A stretch of DNA of 64,000 nt, taken from positions 2,170,001 to 2,234,000 of the forward strand of contig CP114122.1 of NCBI GenBank assembly GCA_029959195.1. Direction: 5' to 3'. Source of the stretch: Dictyophora rubrovolvata. Taxonomy: Eukaryota; Basidiomycota; Agaricomycetes; Phallales; Phallaceae. Under the pieces are notes generated by a model. The model ran no database searches and had not been told where the DNA came from. It saw only the letters and a list, made by a program, of their open reading frames with translations. Numbering within the stretch: the stretch's first letter is position 1; every line of letters starts with the position of its first letter. The position numbers and the translations under genes were made by a program. This document shows positions 35,927 to 46,783 of the stretch, in pieces.

Positions 35927-37804
35927 AACTTTTCACGATTGTAATGTTATTGATAAAGCTCTTGTAGAAATATTAAGCGTAAAGCGCGACGGTTTTGAAT
36001 CTAGCCCTAGCGTTTGAAATAGGTCCCGCAACCTGATCGAACGTTTCTGCAGCGACATCTTAGTATAAAGCTGAGAAAGTCTAGAGGGCATTAAATGAGA
36101 ATACTGCGACGAACACTGAGCAATTTGAAAGTTGACTGAAAGTGCTGCTACACAGTATGTACACGCACTGATATCGGAATGCGCCGCACGTTTGGATCTC
36201 ACCGCAAGCGTTCGCTCTATCCAAAATCAACTTCAACCTATATTAGGCATCACACGATGGCCGAGAGTACAGAGATTCACAACATGTCATAATTGTTCTA
36301 ACGTCTACGTATTCAAGGGCGTACGTCGTAGCATTACTTCTTACAAATAACGGACTTGCCTGTTCGGGCCGACCCGTCCATTCCGAGAGGAGCATTTTCG
36401 ATAGCAAACATCTGATTCTGAGTGTGTACAAGTCGCAGATTAGTGTTAAAAGAGTGAGTTATTCAATGCGATTTATGGAGTAATTTTCAAAGAAACCTTT
36501 GTTTGTTTTGCATGATGGACCACCATACAATGAGGGGTACGTGAGGGCTTCTCAGTCCTTTAAGTTCTTCTATATCAATTACTTTATGTCGTATTTTGCA
36601 AAGTTATAATACTGTTTCAAGCCGACTTTGCAATGGTTCTTCTGTTTGAGTCCAATCAAAGAAAACCTCCGATTTGTGCCTAAAATTTGTACGGAATTCT
36701 TTTAAACAGCTCGAACACGTCTAGAATCAATTGTCCGTTATCGTTCAGAGCGGTACATTTCTCTTCAGCGCTATTGGAGTGTTCTCATGAATCCTGTCCT
36801 GATAGACAAAACTACACTTTTGTTTCCAAGAACCCCCGAGCTCATAATTTTGTTTTAGCCGAAAACGTTATCGGTCATTTCTGTCTGTTACGCATGAACT
36901 ATACCACCTTCAACGTACATCGAAAAACGCGTGTGGAGCGTTTCGCTTTTCTCAATTTAAGGGTATTATTTTTTTAATGGATTTCTACATCAAATGTTGG
37001 TTAACTCGTTTTCGTAGTGGCTGCTGACTTGAATCGATTCGCGAAGATTAGTTTATCCTCCATATATCCAGGTATCATGAAGGATATTTTATATGCCAAT
37101 GCTCCCGATGCAGTCAGGCCATATGCAAGGGTCACGAACGAGGTAAATGATTTTATACCGCACTTACGTGTCCGTATTCAATTAGTTGCTCCTTCAGCCT
37201 CTTCTCCAAACAAACGGTGATGATGATTATGGCACCCATACTTCCCCATCTCTCCAAAGAAATTTATCGATAAACATTGCAGGGTAGCTTAGGTAAATTC
37301 CAAAACTAGGTCTGTTTTTACCGAGGGATGGAAATCGGTTGCATGCCTAAAGTTTAAATTATTTGTTGAAAATCCTTCACTTAGCCTTTATCGGGATAGA
37401 TTACCGGAATGATGGGCAAGTAGCCAAGGGTGTGTGTGTCCACTGTCCTATTAGAGCGTGCCCGAAATAAGTATGCTCACCGATGCTCTTCAAACCATTC
37501 ACATGAATTTGACATTACTATATTGATTCGAAATTCATTGGAAGCCTCCGTAAATATCATTGATCCTAGTGGTCCAGTCGATACACATGAGACGGTATTT
37601 AATTTTCAATCAAGGTTTGCTGACGCTCTTAATCTCTTCACTGTTTATGACATCCGAGATATTATTTAGTTTATTCAAATGGAGTATGTCTGAGGTGATT
37701 GACATGACTTCGACTGTACGATTACGGTCCGGGTGCGACCCTCCGGAAAAGTATAAATGATTCTAGTGTTGGACGTATACCAGAGATGAACCTATCACCC
37801 CACT
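35927..37804. other. Intergenic, no gene recognised
   Basis: 1.9 kb of AT-rich sequence between the reductase and the first secreted protein gene, which converge. Short open frames on both strands (for example 36687-36977 and 37017-37220, both +) have no signal peptide, domain or intron support. Confidence 0.5.
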
Positions 37805-38811
37805 TTAGGAATGAGCGATACTAAAGAAAATTAGAATTTCCAGGCGTCGATCATTGGAGGGAGTAAGACTTACCCAACAGACCAAGTGCCGTCGTAAGCC
37901 GTACATAAACCTTCGGAGAACGGAGGATGAACCGGAGGGAAGCATGCAGCTTCTGCTAGGGCCGAATTATTGCTCTGAGATTAATAGTTAGTATATCACC
38001 AAAACATTAGCTTCCCTCCGGTCATATACTCACAAGGCTGGTCCAACAATATTCCAATTCGGATTTGCCCAGGTTCTCAAAGAAAATGGTACAAGTTCCG
38101 AAAGACAATGTCTCTTGATGATCGGATTCCACTGTAAATGTTGTCGCCAATTGAGCAGTGAGAATTTGAATTGAATTCTGAATTGTTTGGCAATCATCAG
38201 TGACTGGTGGAAGTTGGCCGACATTATCGTTGCAACTGGTATAGCCTACACGTGATACACATGAGATTTGCGGTGGACGGCAGAAAGAAAAAGGGATCAA
38301 GTCGCGTACAAGGTACATCACATACATCACGAGGAGGTGGTGGTGGTGGTGGTTGAGGAGGGTAGTAGGGCGGTGGGAAGAAGTACGGCCTGCAAGTATG
38401 GAAAAAGATGCAAAGTGGCCAGAGATCAAAGAACCCGCGGCGTTTGAGAGAAGAGGTGGAAGTTGTTGTGTCAGAGGTAGTATCAATCGGACTCGGACTC
38501 GGTAGATCCGAGGTTGTACCAGTAGCATTAGGTGCCGGCGAAGTCTCTGAATCCGTAGAGTTAGAAGGAACGGTCACATTGACCCACGACTGGCACCAGG
38601 TTTTTTCATACAAAAACTGGTTGGGACCTATTTGTAAAGTGGTGCTGTTCAGAAGAACCGGTCCAGCACAATGTCCGTAAGCTAGCAACGTGGGACGTGT
38701 CAATGTCAGCCAGATGAAGTGAAAAAGGAACATCATGACGGACTCACTGGTGTCGGCGAGAGCACTTGAGACGAATGAAATGAGAAACAGTCCAAGAATG
38801 AACATCTTCAT
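37805..38811 (-). CDS. Small secreted cysteine-containing protein, paralog 1
   Basis: Function unknown; extracellular by prediction. Start MKMFILGLFLISFVSSALA at 38811 is a signal peptide. The second exon gives AYGHCAGPVLLNSTTLQIG and continues through WCQSWVNVTVPSNSTDSE into a Ser/Thr/Pro linker, LKRRGFFD (a possible dibasic cleavage site) and a Pro-run [19 protein letters not shown] encoded by a CCA/CCT repeat near 38330-38370. The conserved C-terminal domain reads SCNDNVGQLPPVTDDCQTIQ, ESDHQETLSFGTCTIFFENL and LEYCWTSL, then ALAEAACFPPVHPPFSEGLC and WSVG. The same domain occurs in the gene at 40444-41214. The last exon adds only IAHS and the stop at 37805; the exon borders in the Pro-rich part are tentative. 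Confidence 0.72.
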
Positions 38812-38866
38812 AGGGAACGTAGATTGGGTGATATAATATCCATTGAAAACACGCGCAGTGAGAGCT

Positions 38867-38873
38867 GTTTATA
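38867..38873 (-). promoter_or_regulatory. TATA-like box of secreted protein 1
   Basis: On the - strand ATATAAA, about 56-62 bp upstream of the ATG at 38811. Confidence 0.5.
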
Positions 38874-40443
38874 TGTACGGTGCACCGAGTACTCGTGTTG
38901 AGCCTGTGAAGCTAGATAGACGTCGAATGTCTTCTTAGGCACAATCATGTAGGGTACGCGTGCTTGTTAATGTTTTCTAAAAGAACTAAATCCTGAAACC
39001 CTTCTCTGTCAACTAGAAGCCCCAGTAAATTGTTGGATATGATACCGCGATTGACACCGAGTATGTGACAGTGGCCACTGACAAGATACCGTTGGTGAGA
39101 GCAATAACAAGTCCCACAAGACACGAGTCAGCTTCCATGTTGAAGTCAAATTCGACACCATGCGAGACATCAGGAACGAAAGTGCCACGCCAATGGCCCA
39201 TTTGACAGAATCAACAAGAGGTCCCGGATGAAGACGAAGACGTTCCTTGATCAAGGAGTCACGACTCGTGGGTCGGGTTCGAAAGATCTTTGACGTGCCT
39301 GTGCCAGTCTAGACGGTGCTAGAAGGTCTTGGATACTATATGTGAGCCGATGTTCCTCGCTCATTCATAGCATTGGCGCAAGTTCATTAAAAATGACAGT
39401 TTGCTTGTTCGAAGATGAAGTCGGCGACAACGGTGCTGCCTTAGCTAAGCGATGACGTTACGTAAGCTCAGTTTACATAAACGAATGACTTCTACCAATC
39501 ACCGCCGTCCACATGCTCTTCTGTGACATGTGATAGCTTCTTGAATCTCGTCTCATTCTTTTGATTTAATCTTGTTCTAAGGATTTTAAAATGTTCACGT
39601 TGTTGCCGATGTTGAGTTTTATGTCGTTATCTACGTGGGTATCACAACTCACACAGCGGCACTGCGTGTCTAACTTAATGTCGATCATCTTGCGCAAAGA
39701 TTTTCTTGATACGATATTACTTCGAGCTTGTAAAGCCACATTTGCCTTCCAAGTAATTATTTATAGCCATGTTAGAACTGTCAAGGGTTCCGGCTTGTGG
39801 CACAGGAAGCAGTGATGGACAATATTCGGCGTTTAGAGCCTTCTACACAAATCTTTAAAGATATTGATAGGGATCCCACGCGTGTGATGATCGTGATGAG
39901 GGGTTTCCCAGTCTAAACAATGAACATTTATCTCACATCAGTATGTACTCTTCATACAATGCAATGATGGCTTGCTGTTGGTAAACTCCTCATGACACGT
40001 TGTGGAACTCGTACTCTAGATCGTGAACTTTAATTTTGAAGCTTTCTGCAAAGCTTCCAATTAAATTCTCTATAGTTTTACATACATGTGAAAGATGTAT
40101 GGACTTGAGTGAAACTCAGGAAAGCAGTACTTGCGCCTTCGCCTACTTCAGCCTTGTAAACTGGCAGGGCTAAGATAAAGCATTTAGACAATGATAGACT
40201 TATTTAATGTAATACCCACATTTTCATGAATTGTCCCGTTGAAAATGAAGACGCAACTACTCGCTGGCATGAATGAGTGGGGGTGATATTCTATGATTAT
40301 CATCAAAAAAGTCATCAGTCAATCTAAACGTAGAGCCATGTATGATTTATTTCGATTTTAAACGATTCAAATAATTAGACAAAAGAATCCGAAGAAAGAA
40401 CATTAGAACCAAATTAATTACGAACAGCCCCCTCGAATAATGT
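38874..40443. other. Intergenic between the two secreted protein genes
   Basis: 1.6 kb. On the - strand 39013-39201 stays open and reads FVPDVSHGVEFDFNMEADSC with a hydrophobic end, but I cannot tie it to an exon chain or a family. Nothing else seen. Confidence 0.4.
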
Positions 40444-41214
40444 CTACCTTTAAGAGTGGCTGGTACTATTGGCAAGGAATTAGTGACAATACATAATTTC
40501 AGATTGTGAATGACATACCCAACGGCCCAGTCGAGAGTTGTATCGGCGCTTTGGCACAAACCTTCGGGGAAGAAGGGTTGGTTTGGTGGGAAGCAAGCAG
40601 CAGCGGCAGCTTCGCCGTTGGTTCCCTAATAAAAGAAACGTTATTATTAATGCTCGACATAAAGTGGTAACAAGATTTACGAGGTCGGTCCAGCATTCAG
40701 CGAGGGTTCCGGGAGATAAGTTTCGGAAGAACATCGAGCAAGTGCCGAAGCTAAGGGTTTGCTGGGTGCCGGAAGCAGCTTCGAAGAACGGAGAGTTCAC
40801 TTCGTCCTGGAGGATGGTGATCGAATTAGCGATGGTATCGCAGTCAGCTTGAATGGGGGGAAGAATGCCAGTTTCAGTGGTGCAAGCAGTGTTGCCTAGA
40901 ATTGACAGCTTAAATATGACTATGATCGAGATGAATGGAGGCTAGATCACTAACAAGCTGTCTCGCAGACATTGGTCAAGGTCGGCTCGGTGCTAGTGTC
41001 TTGTCTTTTTGCGACACCAGGACAGGAGTGGGTGGTTTGAGTGAGCTCAATACCGTTGACCTGCAACTTCTGCGTTGAAATGAGAGTAGCACCGGGACAA
41101 AGGGATGCTGAAGTGACAGTAAGAATATTACGAGTAGTCTGTTAGGTGTATAAGTGACAGACCTGCAGCACTGCCGGCAAGGAGAGCTACAAGGCTGAAC
41201 AATTTGAAAGACAT
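40444..41214 (-). CDS. Small secreted cysteine-containing protein, paralog 2
   Basis: Same family as the gene at 37805-38811. Start MSFKLFSLVALLAGSAAG at 41214 is a signal peptide. Exon 2 reads LCPGATLISTQKLQVNGIEL and ends TLTNVCETA; a possible Kex2 site KR lies in it (GVAKRQDT). The C-terminal domain begins CNTACTTETGILPPIQADCD, continues TQQTLSFGTCSMFFRNLSPG and AECWTDL, then AAAAACFPPNQPFFPEGLCQ and DWAVG. If the last intron is spliced as in paralog 1, the codon at the junction completes the stop at 40444. Cysteine spacing in the C-terminal domain matches paralog 1, while the N-terminal parts differ and this copy has no Pro run. Confidence 0.75.
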
Positions 41215-43422
41215 GGTGTGTATGAGTTGGGTCTTAAGGTAAGAGGTGAGTACCACGGTTCAGAGCTGACGAAAGCCACCTTTTTATCTATACTCGGCAA
41301 TTAGAATTCGCCCAATTCAACCAGGGCCATTTTACACGTGAACAGACAGATGTGAACTGATGATAGATGTCAAGAAAGGGTCAATGCAGCACTGGACCGT
41401 CCTGAGAGGTACAAATGTGCTGATACATGACAGGTCGGGCCCCAGGTCAAAGATATGGCTTTCCAGTGCTACCATCATAGAAAGACGATGACCAGTTAGG
41501 TGCAAGGACATAACTTGAAACGTTTGAAATTATGATATTCAATGTAAGTAAACGAATCACCTTTGTAGTTTTAAAGAATGACCGACACACCCGCTGGTAT
41601 GTAGCAATAGCGAACACTGCTATTCGTCAGTTGATGATAAAGACAATACTTCTAGAACAAAGTAGCTGCAAACCAGTCGCCGTTTATTTCCAAGCTAAAA
41701 TCAGCAAATTATTTTTATTGAAAACGGTCAAATCTGGATAATCCAGGTACCAGTCATTTAATTATTATTTTAGAGCTCGGTTTGTGGCAAATAGGTCCTC
41801 GTTCATTGCGCTGAATAGTTTGTGCCTGCCGAAATATATGATTGATAACCGGTGTTATCATAGCAAAAGAGATCGCTTAGGATTCTAGCACAGCTGCAAA
41901 ATAATAGCTGTAAAATAATGGGACAAAAATTATTTTTAAGTTCTTACATCAGCTGGAGTAACGGTTATCTTTTTTCAGATAAACGTCGGTTTTTCAAGTT
42001 GAAAATACATATTTCCACACATAAAAACTTCATATGTTCCACGCATGTTATATGAAAAACCAGACTCGTGATACGCCCAACTCACATTCTGTCCACCTGT
42101 CGGGAATTTCCAATGCAGAAGTTGATGCTGCGCCCGTGAGTACAGTAGGGTGGGCTGAGAGCACAATGGAGGACCGGAGCGATAATTAAGGTCTAGAAAC
42201 TTTATGGCCTGTCTTTCCGCCATCAGTGATAACGCTGTCAGTCACCATTCAATGTCAAGCTCAATATGATGGATAAGAGTCACCGGCTCGCCAGTGGCAG
42301 TTCTCGTTTCAGTGTCATGTAACAAACGGGCTAAACGGGGATCCAATCGTTATTCGCCATGTGTGTTAGTCAATCGTATTTCTCGTAAATGTCGACACAT
42401 CAGGCTTGAAGTGTGGGTGTGAACGAACTGGAAAGAACGTTTGAATGGGGATCAAACATTTGGTTGTCTGGTTGTCACAACGTCACATGTCACAATGTAC
42501 ACATGAGGCTATTTTTAGGACATACGTAGAACAAAGAAAGTTCGATTTTCAGGCTTCCTGTGTTGTTCTGGCTTTATCGTTGAGAAAGTGCACGAAGACC
42601 TCTGTGAAAAGGGAGGCGCAGTCATGAGATAGCCACGAATTCAGAAAACCATTTTCGGTCAAGGAAGATCAATCTCAACGCCAGTTAGGAACCAGCCTTA
42701 CGCCTAAGAGTAAACTTTCAAGTTTGGACACAGTATAATAATATATTCTTCTTTCTCGCCTGGACTCTGACGTCAGTTTTATTGTTGAAATCGTCCGATG
42801 ATGACGTAGGTAGTATGGGTCAACTTGAAAGCCGTCGTACAAAGACACTTCGCCGCTACTCTCTATAACGTTGAAAATAACGATTTAACAAATCAGGAAC
42901 AAACGTCAAATATCCCAAGGCAACAGGTTATGCTGATGAATTCTCAGCCAGTAAGAATTTAGGTAATCCATGTGGAATTCCCTCATCATTGTTTGGGATA
43001 GGCACAACATCCGAAGATCCTGGCAGCCATAAGAAATGTCACCAGTACCGTACTAATCAACGAAACCTCCCGACCCGCGAAATCTGTAAGACGTACTGAT
43101 ACTATAAACACATCCGCTGAAGACAGTTTGATGGTGCTACATCACAAGTTGTCAGCAATGACGCCGAGATGTATCCGCCAAACATCCACGTAGAAGGGAG
43201 GGCAACATACTAAAATGATCAACCACAATGTGGATTGACGTGCATTTCACAACGTGTATTCCACGAGGTTTTTCGGGGGTTCTGATATCGCTACATTGGT
43301 CCAGAACAGATAAAGAAGACAAGCTCTATTTGGGAATAAAAGAATATACTCATGGGTACAAGTAGAAGCTTCGTATTAGATACGTTGTTCCTGAATAAAC
43401 ATCATGAAGTCCATAACTTCGG
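41215..43422. other. Intergenic, no gene recognised
   Basis: 2.2 kb. The promoter of secreted protein 2 is at the left (GATAAAAAGG about 70 bp upstream on the - strand). An open frame at 41975-42223 (-) has no recognisable domain. No RNA gene or repeat seen. Confidence 0.5.
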
Positions 43423-45548
43423 TTATATTGTGGGATTGTCGTTGAAATAATTTCCACTGAGCGCAGTCGAATAGTCCCATTCCGCCATCGCAGCCCGGAA
43501 AACACGGTGTTTTTCTAGAAGGGCAATAACGGAATTGTTGTTGATTTCCTTTTGTTGCAACAAGTCCGGACTAGGCACGGGAGGAAGTGTCTCAAATACC
43601 GAACGTGCCATTGCCACCCGTTGCAGGTACTCATCACGGGGTTGTCGAGGAACAAATTTTGGTTCTTTATCAATGATATCTTCAATGCGATGGTGAGTCT
43701 GAATAAGCTTAATAGCCCGGCTCGGGCCCAAATTTTTTATCCTCTGAGAGAAATCGGTTCCTAAAAGTAGTGCAAAATCAACGAAGCTAGCACGATCCAA
43801 CTTTAAAACCCGCCGAATCTCGGCACCTGATACAAGGATAAGAGGAGCTTGCCGATTGGTTATATTGCGCAGCAAAGGGACTTCAAAAATAAGCACATCC
43901 TGTGAAATACTCTAATATGAGTCTAAATTCCAACACCCTAAAACGAGTTAGAAAGGTTTACCGTGTCTTCACTAGCGACATAATCGGCAAAACCTTGATG
44001 AACCAAGGAAGCCGCTAATGCTTCGGCTTCATAAGGTCCAACAGCATCGATACACGAAATACCCATGGCTCGAAGTATTTCTTTGCTCTCTTCGTAGGTT
44101 CTGAACGTTGGGGGGTTATTTCTCTTTTCGTAGGATTTGGTTAGGTTTTCACTGCGCTCTGCCAGCGTAGTTAGGGTTTCTTCGGCGGTTTGAAGAGACG
44201 AAGGGTCTGTAAGAGAGTCCCAAAGTTTGCCTTCCTCAACTGTCAGCTGTAGTTGATTTTTGGACATCGCGTATTGTTCCTCGGCACCTTCAACGGGCGT
44301 ATCTGCTGCGGGTAATTCTACCATGGGTGTCTGTATAATAACCGGTACACTCGTTTCGTATTTTCGGAATAATGAAACTAAATTCCGTATAAATTGAGGG
44401 GATCTAACTGCTTCTTATTAAAGAAGTAAGAAGTATATCGAAAAGAAAACTCGGTCGGTTACTTACCTTGGACGCCATTTGGATATATCTCACCTTGTAC
44501 TTCACGCTCTTGAGCGTTGATCGTAGCAAGCACATCTTCGTAGTCTCTTAGCGGAACATCGTAACTTGTACATTTTTCTTTGTCGAAGGCTTCATGTAGG
44601 TATAAATATCCGTCTAAAGGTTCTGGAGGAGCTGGTGCTTGGGTACCGTTCGTGATATCATCAAAGTTGGTTTTCCAGTATGCGGGTTGACTAGACTCGG
44701 GTCCAACTCGTGATAGAAAAGACTCGTCTGCTATGTGGGCATTGTCAAGCTCCTCAACTAAGTTGGCGACGTCTTCAAGCTACAATTGGTCGGTTGAGAA
44801 GTATGCATAAAAGGGAATAATGACCTTAGCTCTTTGTCTGTCCCATGGGGCTTTCGATACAGCAGATGAAGAAAAGCCATCAGCGTTCAGTTCAGGAATA
44901 TCCGTACTCAGTTCTTCAAGGTCTAGTCTCAGGTGGGCTGATGACGAGGAGGGAACAGTAATAGACCGTCTTAGTACTTTCGCCCATTTTATCTGTTCTT
45001 TTTCGGATAACTCCCGAAAATCCTTTAATAGAACTGCAAGTTGATGAAGTCGTTTGAGTCGATCGGCCTCCATGATGCCCCGAGCCAGAGTCATTCTCTG
45101 CACTCTTCTCCGACGCTCGCGCTAAAGAATATGTGAGAAGTAGCATGTAAGATAAAAGCCTAGGCACCTCCAAATCTTTTGCTATATTTCGTCCTTCTCC
45201 GTCAAAAACGCAAATCACGCCCACTCCAGAGTCTTTTAACTCCCGAATGAGGCGATACCACCCGAGGACATGACGACCCGCATATGGCGCCGGCGAGAAG
45301 TGAAATCGTTGTGTAATTAGTGTTCCATCTCTACAATCATTCCGCCAGTAAAAACTCCTGAGAAAAAGCGCGTAAAGATACTGATATTCACATTGCAATC
45401 GTCTTTCCGGATAGCGACTTTAGTCGATGTGGCAATTCTTTGATGGCTTCTGCGCTGAAATCAGGGTAAGCTGAAGAGAACTTATTCACATTTGCGTTTC
45501 CAATTACCAAAACTTTTGAACAAACGGTGTTAATCCCAACACACCCAT
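43423..45548 (-). CDS. XPG/FEN1-family structure-specific nuclease
   Basis: PIN-like 5' nuclease with N, I and H3TH parts. The start at 45548 encodes MGVLGLTPFVQK; an intron joins this to CAEAIKELPHRLKSLSGK, and another completes KTIAIDGTLITQRFHF, giving the first catalytic Asp. Then HVLGWYRLIRELKDSGVGVI and CVFDGEGRNIAKDLE (second metal Asp). A long middle region is acidic and partly coiled (RLKRLHQLAVLLKDFREL). The I region reads GPYEAEALAASLV, then ASEDT joined to DVLIFEVPLLRN; the last acidic residue is in FALLLGTDFSQR, and the helix-hairpin region follows as IKNLGPSRAIKLIQ. All catalytic acids that I can place are present. Compared with FEN1 (about 380 aa) it is longer; it resembles the uncharacterised fungal PIN/XPG proteins and not XPG proper. 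Substrate unknown. Confidence 0.85.
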
Positions 45549-45830
45549 AAGCAGGACATCCGACCAAAGAAAAAAGTGACAAACGCGTGACATTCGAGCG
45601 CTGCAATACGTCACTTGGTGTTACGTTATGTTACGTCACTAATTCGTACTAATAATCACGGGCGAGTTGGGGCGAGTCGCTACTCTCTTTTTTTGCGTAT
45701 CTTCATTCATGCTTCAATAAATATACAACAGCAGCTAAGGAACATGGGAGTTCTCCCAAGACCAATCCAAGACCAAGCCAACTTGACTCAAAAGTGGACA
45801 CATCGTATTTTTCAATTCCAGGGTACTTAC
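45549..45830. other. Short promoter stretch
   Basis: Upstream of the nuclease gene, with a TACGTCAC-type word repeated at 45606-45612 and 45633-45639. No gene. Confidence 0.4.
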
Positions 45831-46104
45831 TGTAAGAGTCTGGACTCTTATCCGAGTTCCCCGAGTCGGAGACTACAGACGTAGTCAGCTTGTCTTACTT
45901 TCATTTATTCTTTGTCTTTATTAATAGTTTCTTTCCATAAGTTTCCTTTTATTTCTTATTAGATAATCTTTCTTTTTCTTATAAATACTCGAGATGTAGA
46001 TATTTTATTCTTTAGCTTCTAATTCTACGAAGGTTACTACACTCATTGTTGTCTGATCCTCGTTTTATCTGAAGTTCTTGTGTAAAAGTCGGAAGACTTT
46101 TACA
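45831..46104. mobile_element. Solo LTR (retrotransposon fossil)
   Basis: A 274-bp long terminal repeat. It begins TGTAAGAGTC and ends GACTTTTACA, a near-perfect 10-bp terminal inverted repeat of TG..CA type. It is flanked on both sides by the 5-bp target duplication CTTAC (45826-45830 and 46105-46109). A TATAAATA promoter core lies at 45979-45986. There is no internal region or second LTR, so it is the product of LTR-LTR recombination. The identical target duplications suggest a fairly young insertion. Family: Copia or Gypsy; the LTR alone does not decide. Confidence 0.85.
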
Positions 46105-46130
46105 CTTACATAGGCTGATCAACGCACTCT

Positions 46131-46334
46131 ATTATATACAGCATTCGGCAATTCGGCATTCTCCAGCTTCTCTCTGAACGGGAGTATCTGTCTGTATCTG
46201 TATAGTGATGTTAGTATCGTCTCCCTCAATCTGACAAGTCGTACGTAACTTTTGCAATGAACGATTTTAACCACGATATGATGGACGCATGATCGAATTT
46301 AAGCGCTAGAACGACGTCACGTGTGTCACACGTG
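46131..46334 (+). repeat. Dispersed block, copy 2 (upstream of ABC transporter)
   Basis: Diverged copy of 33869-34053 in the same orientation, starting TTATATACAGCATTCG and ending AGAACGACGTCACGTGTGTC followed by ACACGTG. It lies just right of the LTR's target duplication and about 450 bp before the ABC transporter start. Confidence 0.7.
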
Positions 46335-46783
46335 AGAAACGGCTGCACCCAACACTTGCCCAACGCCAATGTTTTTATCCCCCCTTTATTTCAATAAGTC
46401 GCGTCAGACTTTGCAATTCGAAATCTATAACCTTCCTTTCTTAATTTCGTCAAAAGAATTATCATTCTTATGCTTTCACGAGGCAGTTTTCAAGGTCTGA
46501 AAAATCTGCAATTTGATAGCCGAGTCCAGCCGAAATTTCCGAGCAATGAGTCACTATCTTAGCTTTAAATTTTCAAATGGCTTTCAGTTTCCGGGCATCC
46601 TCTGTGTTAACCACACACACTTGAGGACGACGGAAGATTGAAATGACGCGGACAGTTGTTCAAGAAGTGTTCGATGCAACAGCTTTTTTCATCGATGATT
46701 TCGGCGTCTCCATGCACAACAGTCATCGCACAGAAAGTCGAGTATCAATTGAGTGAGTTGGCATATGTCGTCCCCACGTAGAT

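Noticed and set aside
39013-39201. Possible third secreted protein between the two paralogs
   Set aside because: The hydrophobic end is C-terminal, it lacks the shared cysteine domain and I cannot find a joining upstream exon.
41975-42223. Open frame on the - strand with Cys/Tyr-rich content
   Set aside because: No domain, no splice partners, and overlapping open frames nearby; likely chance.
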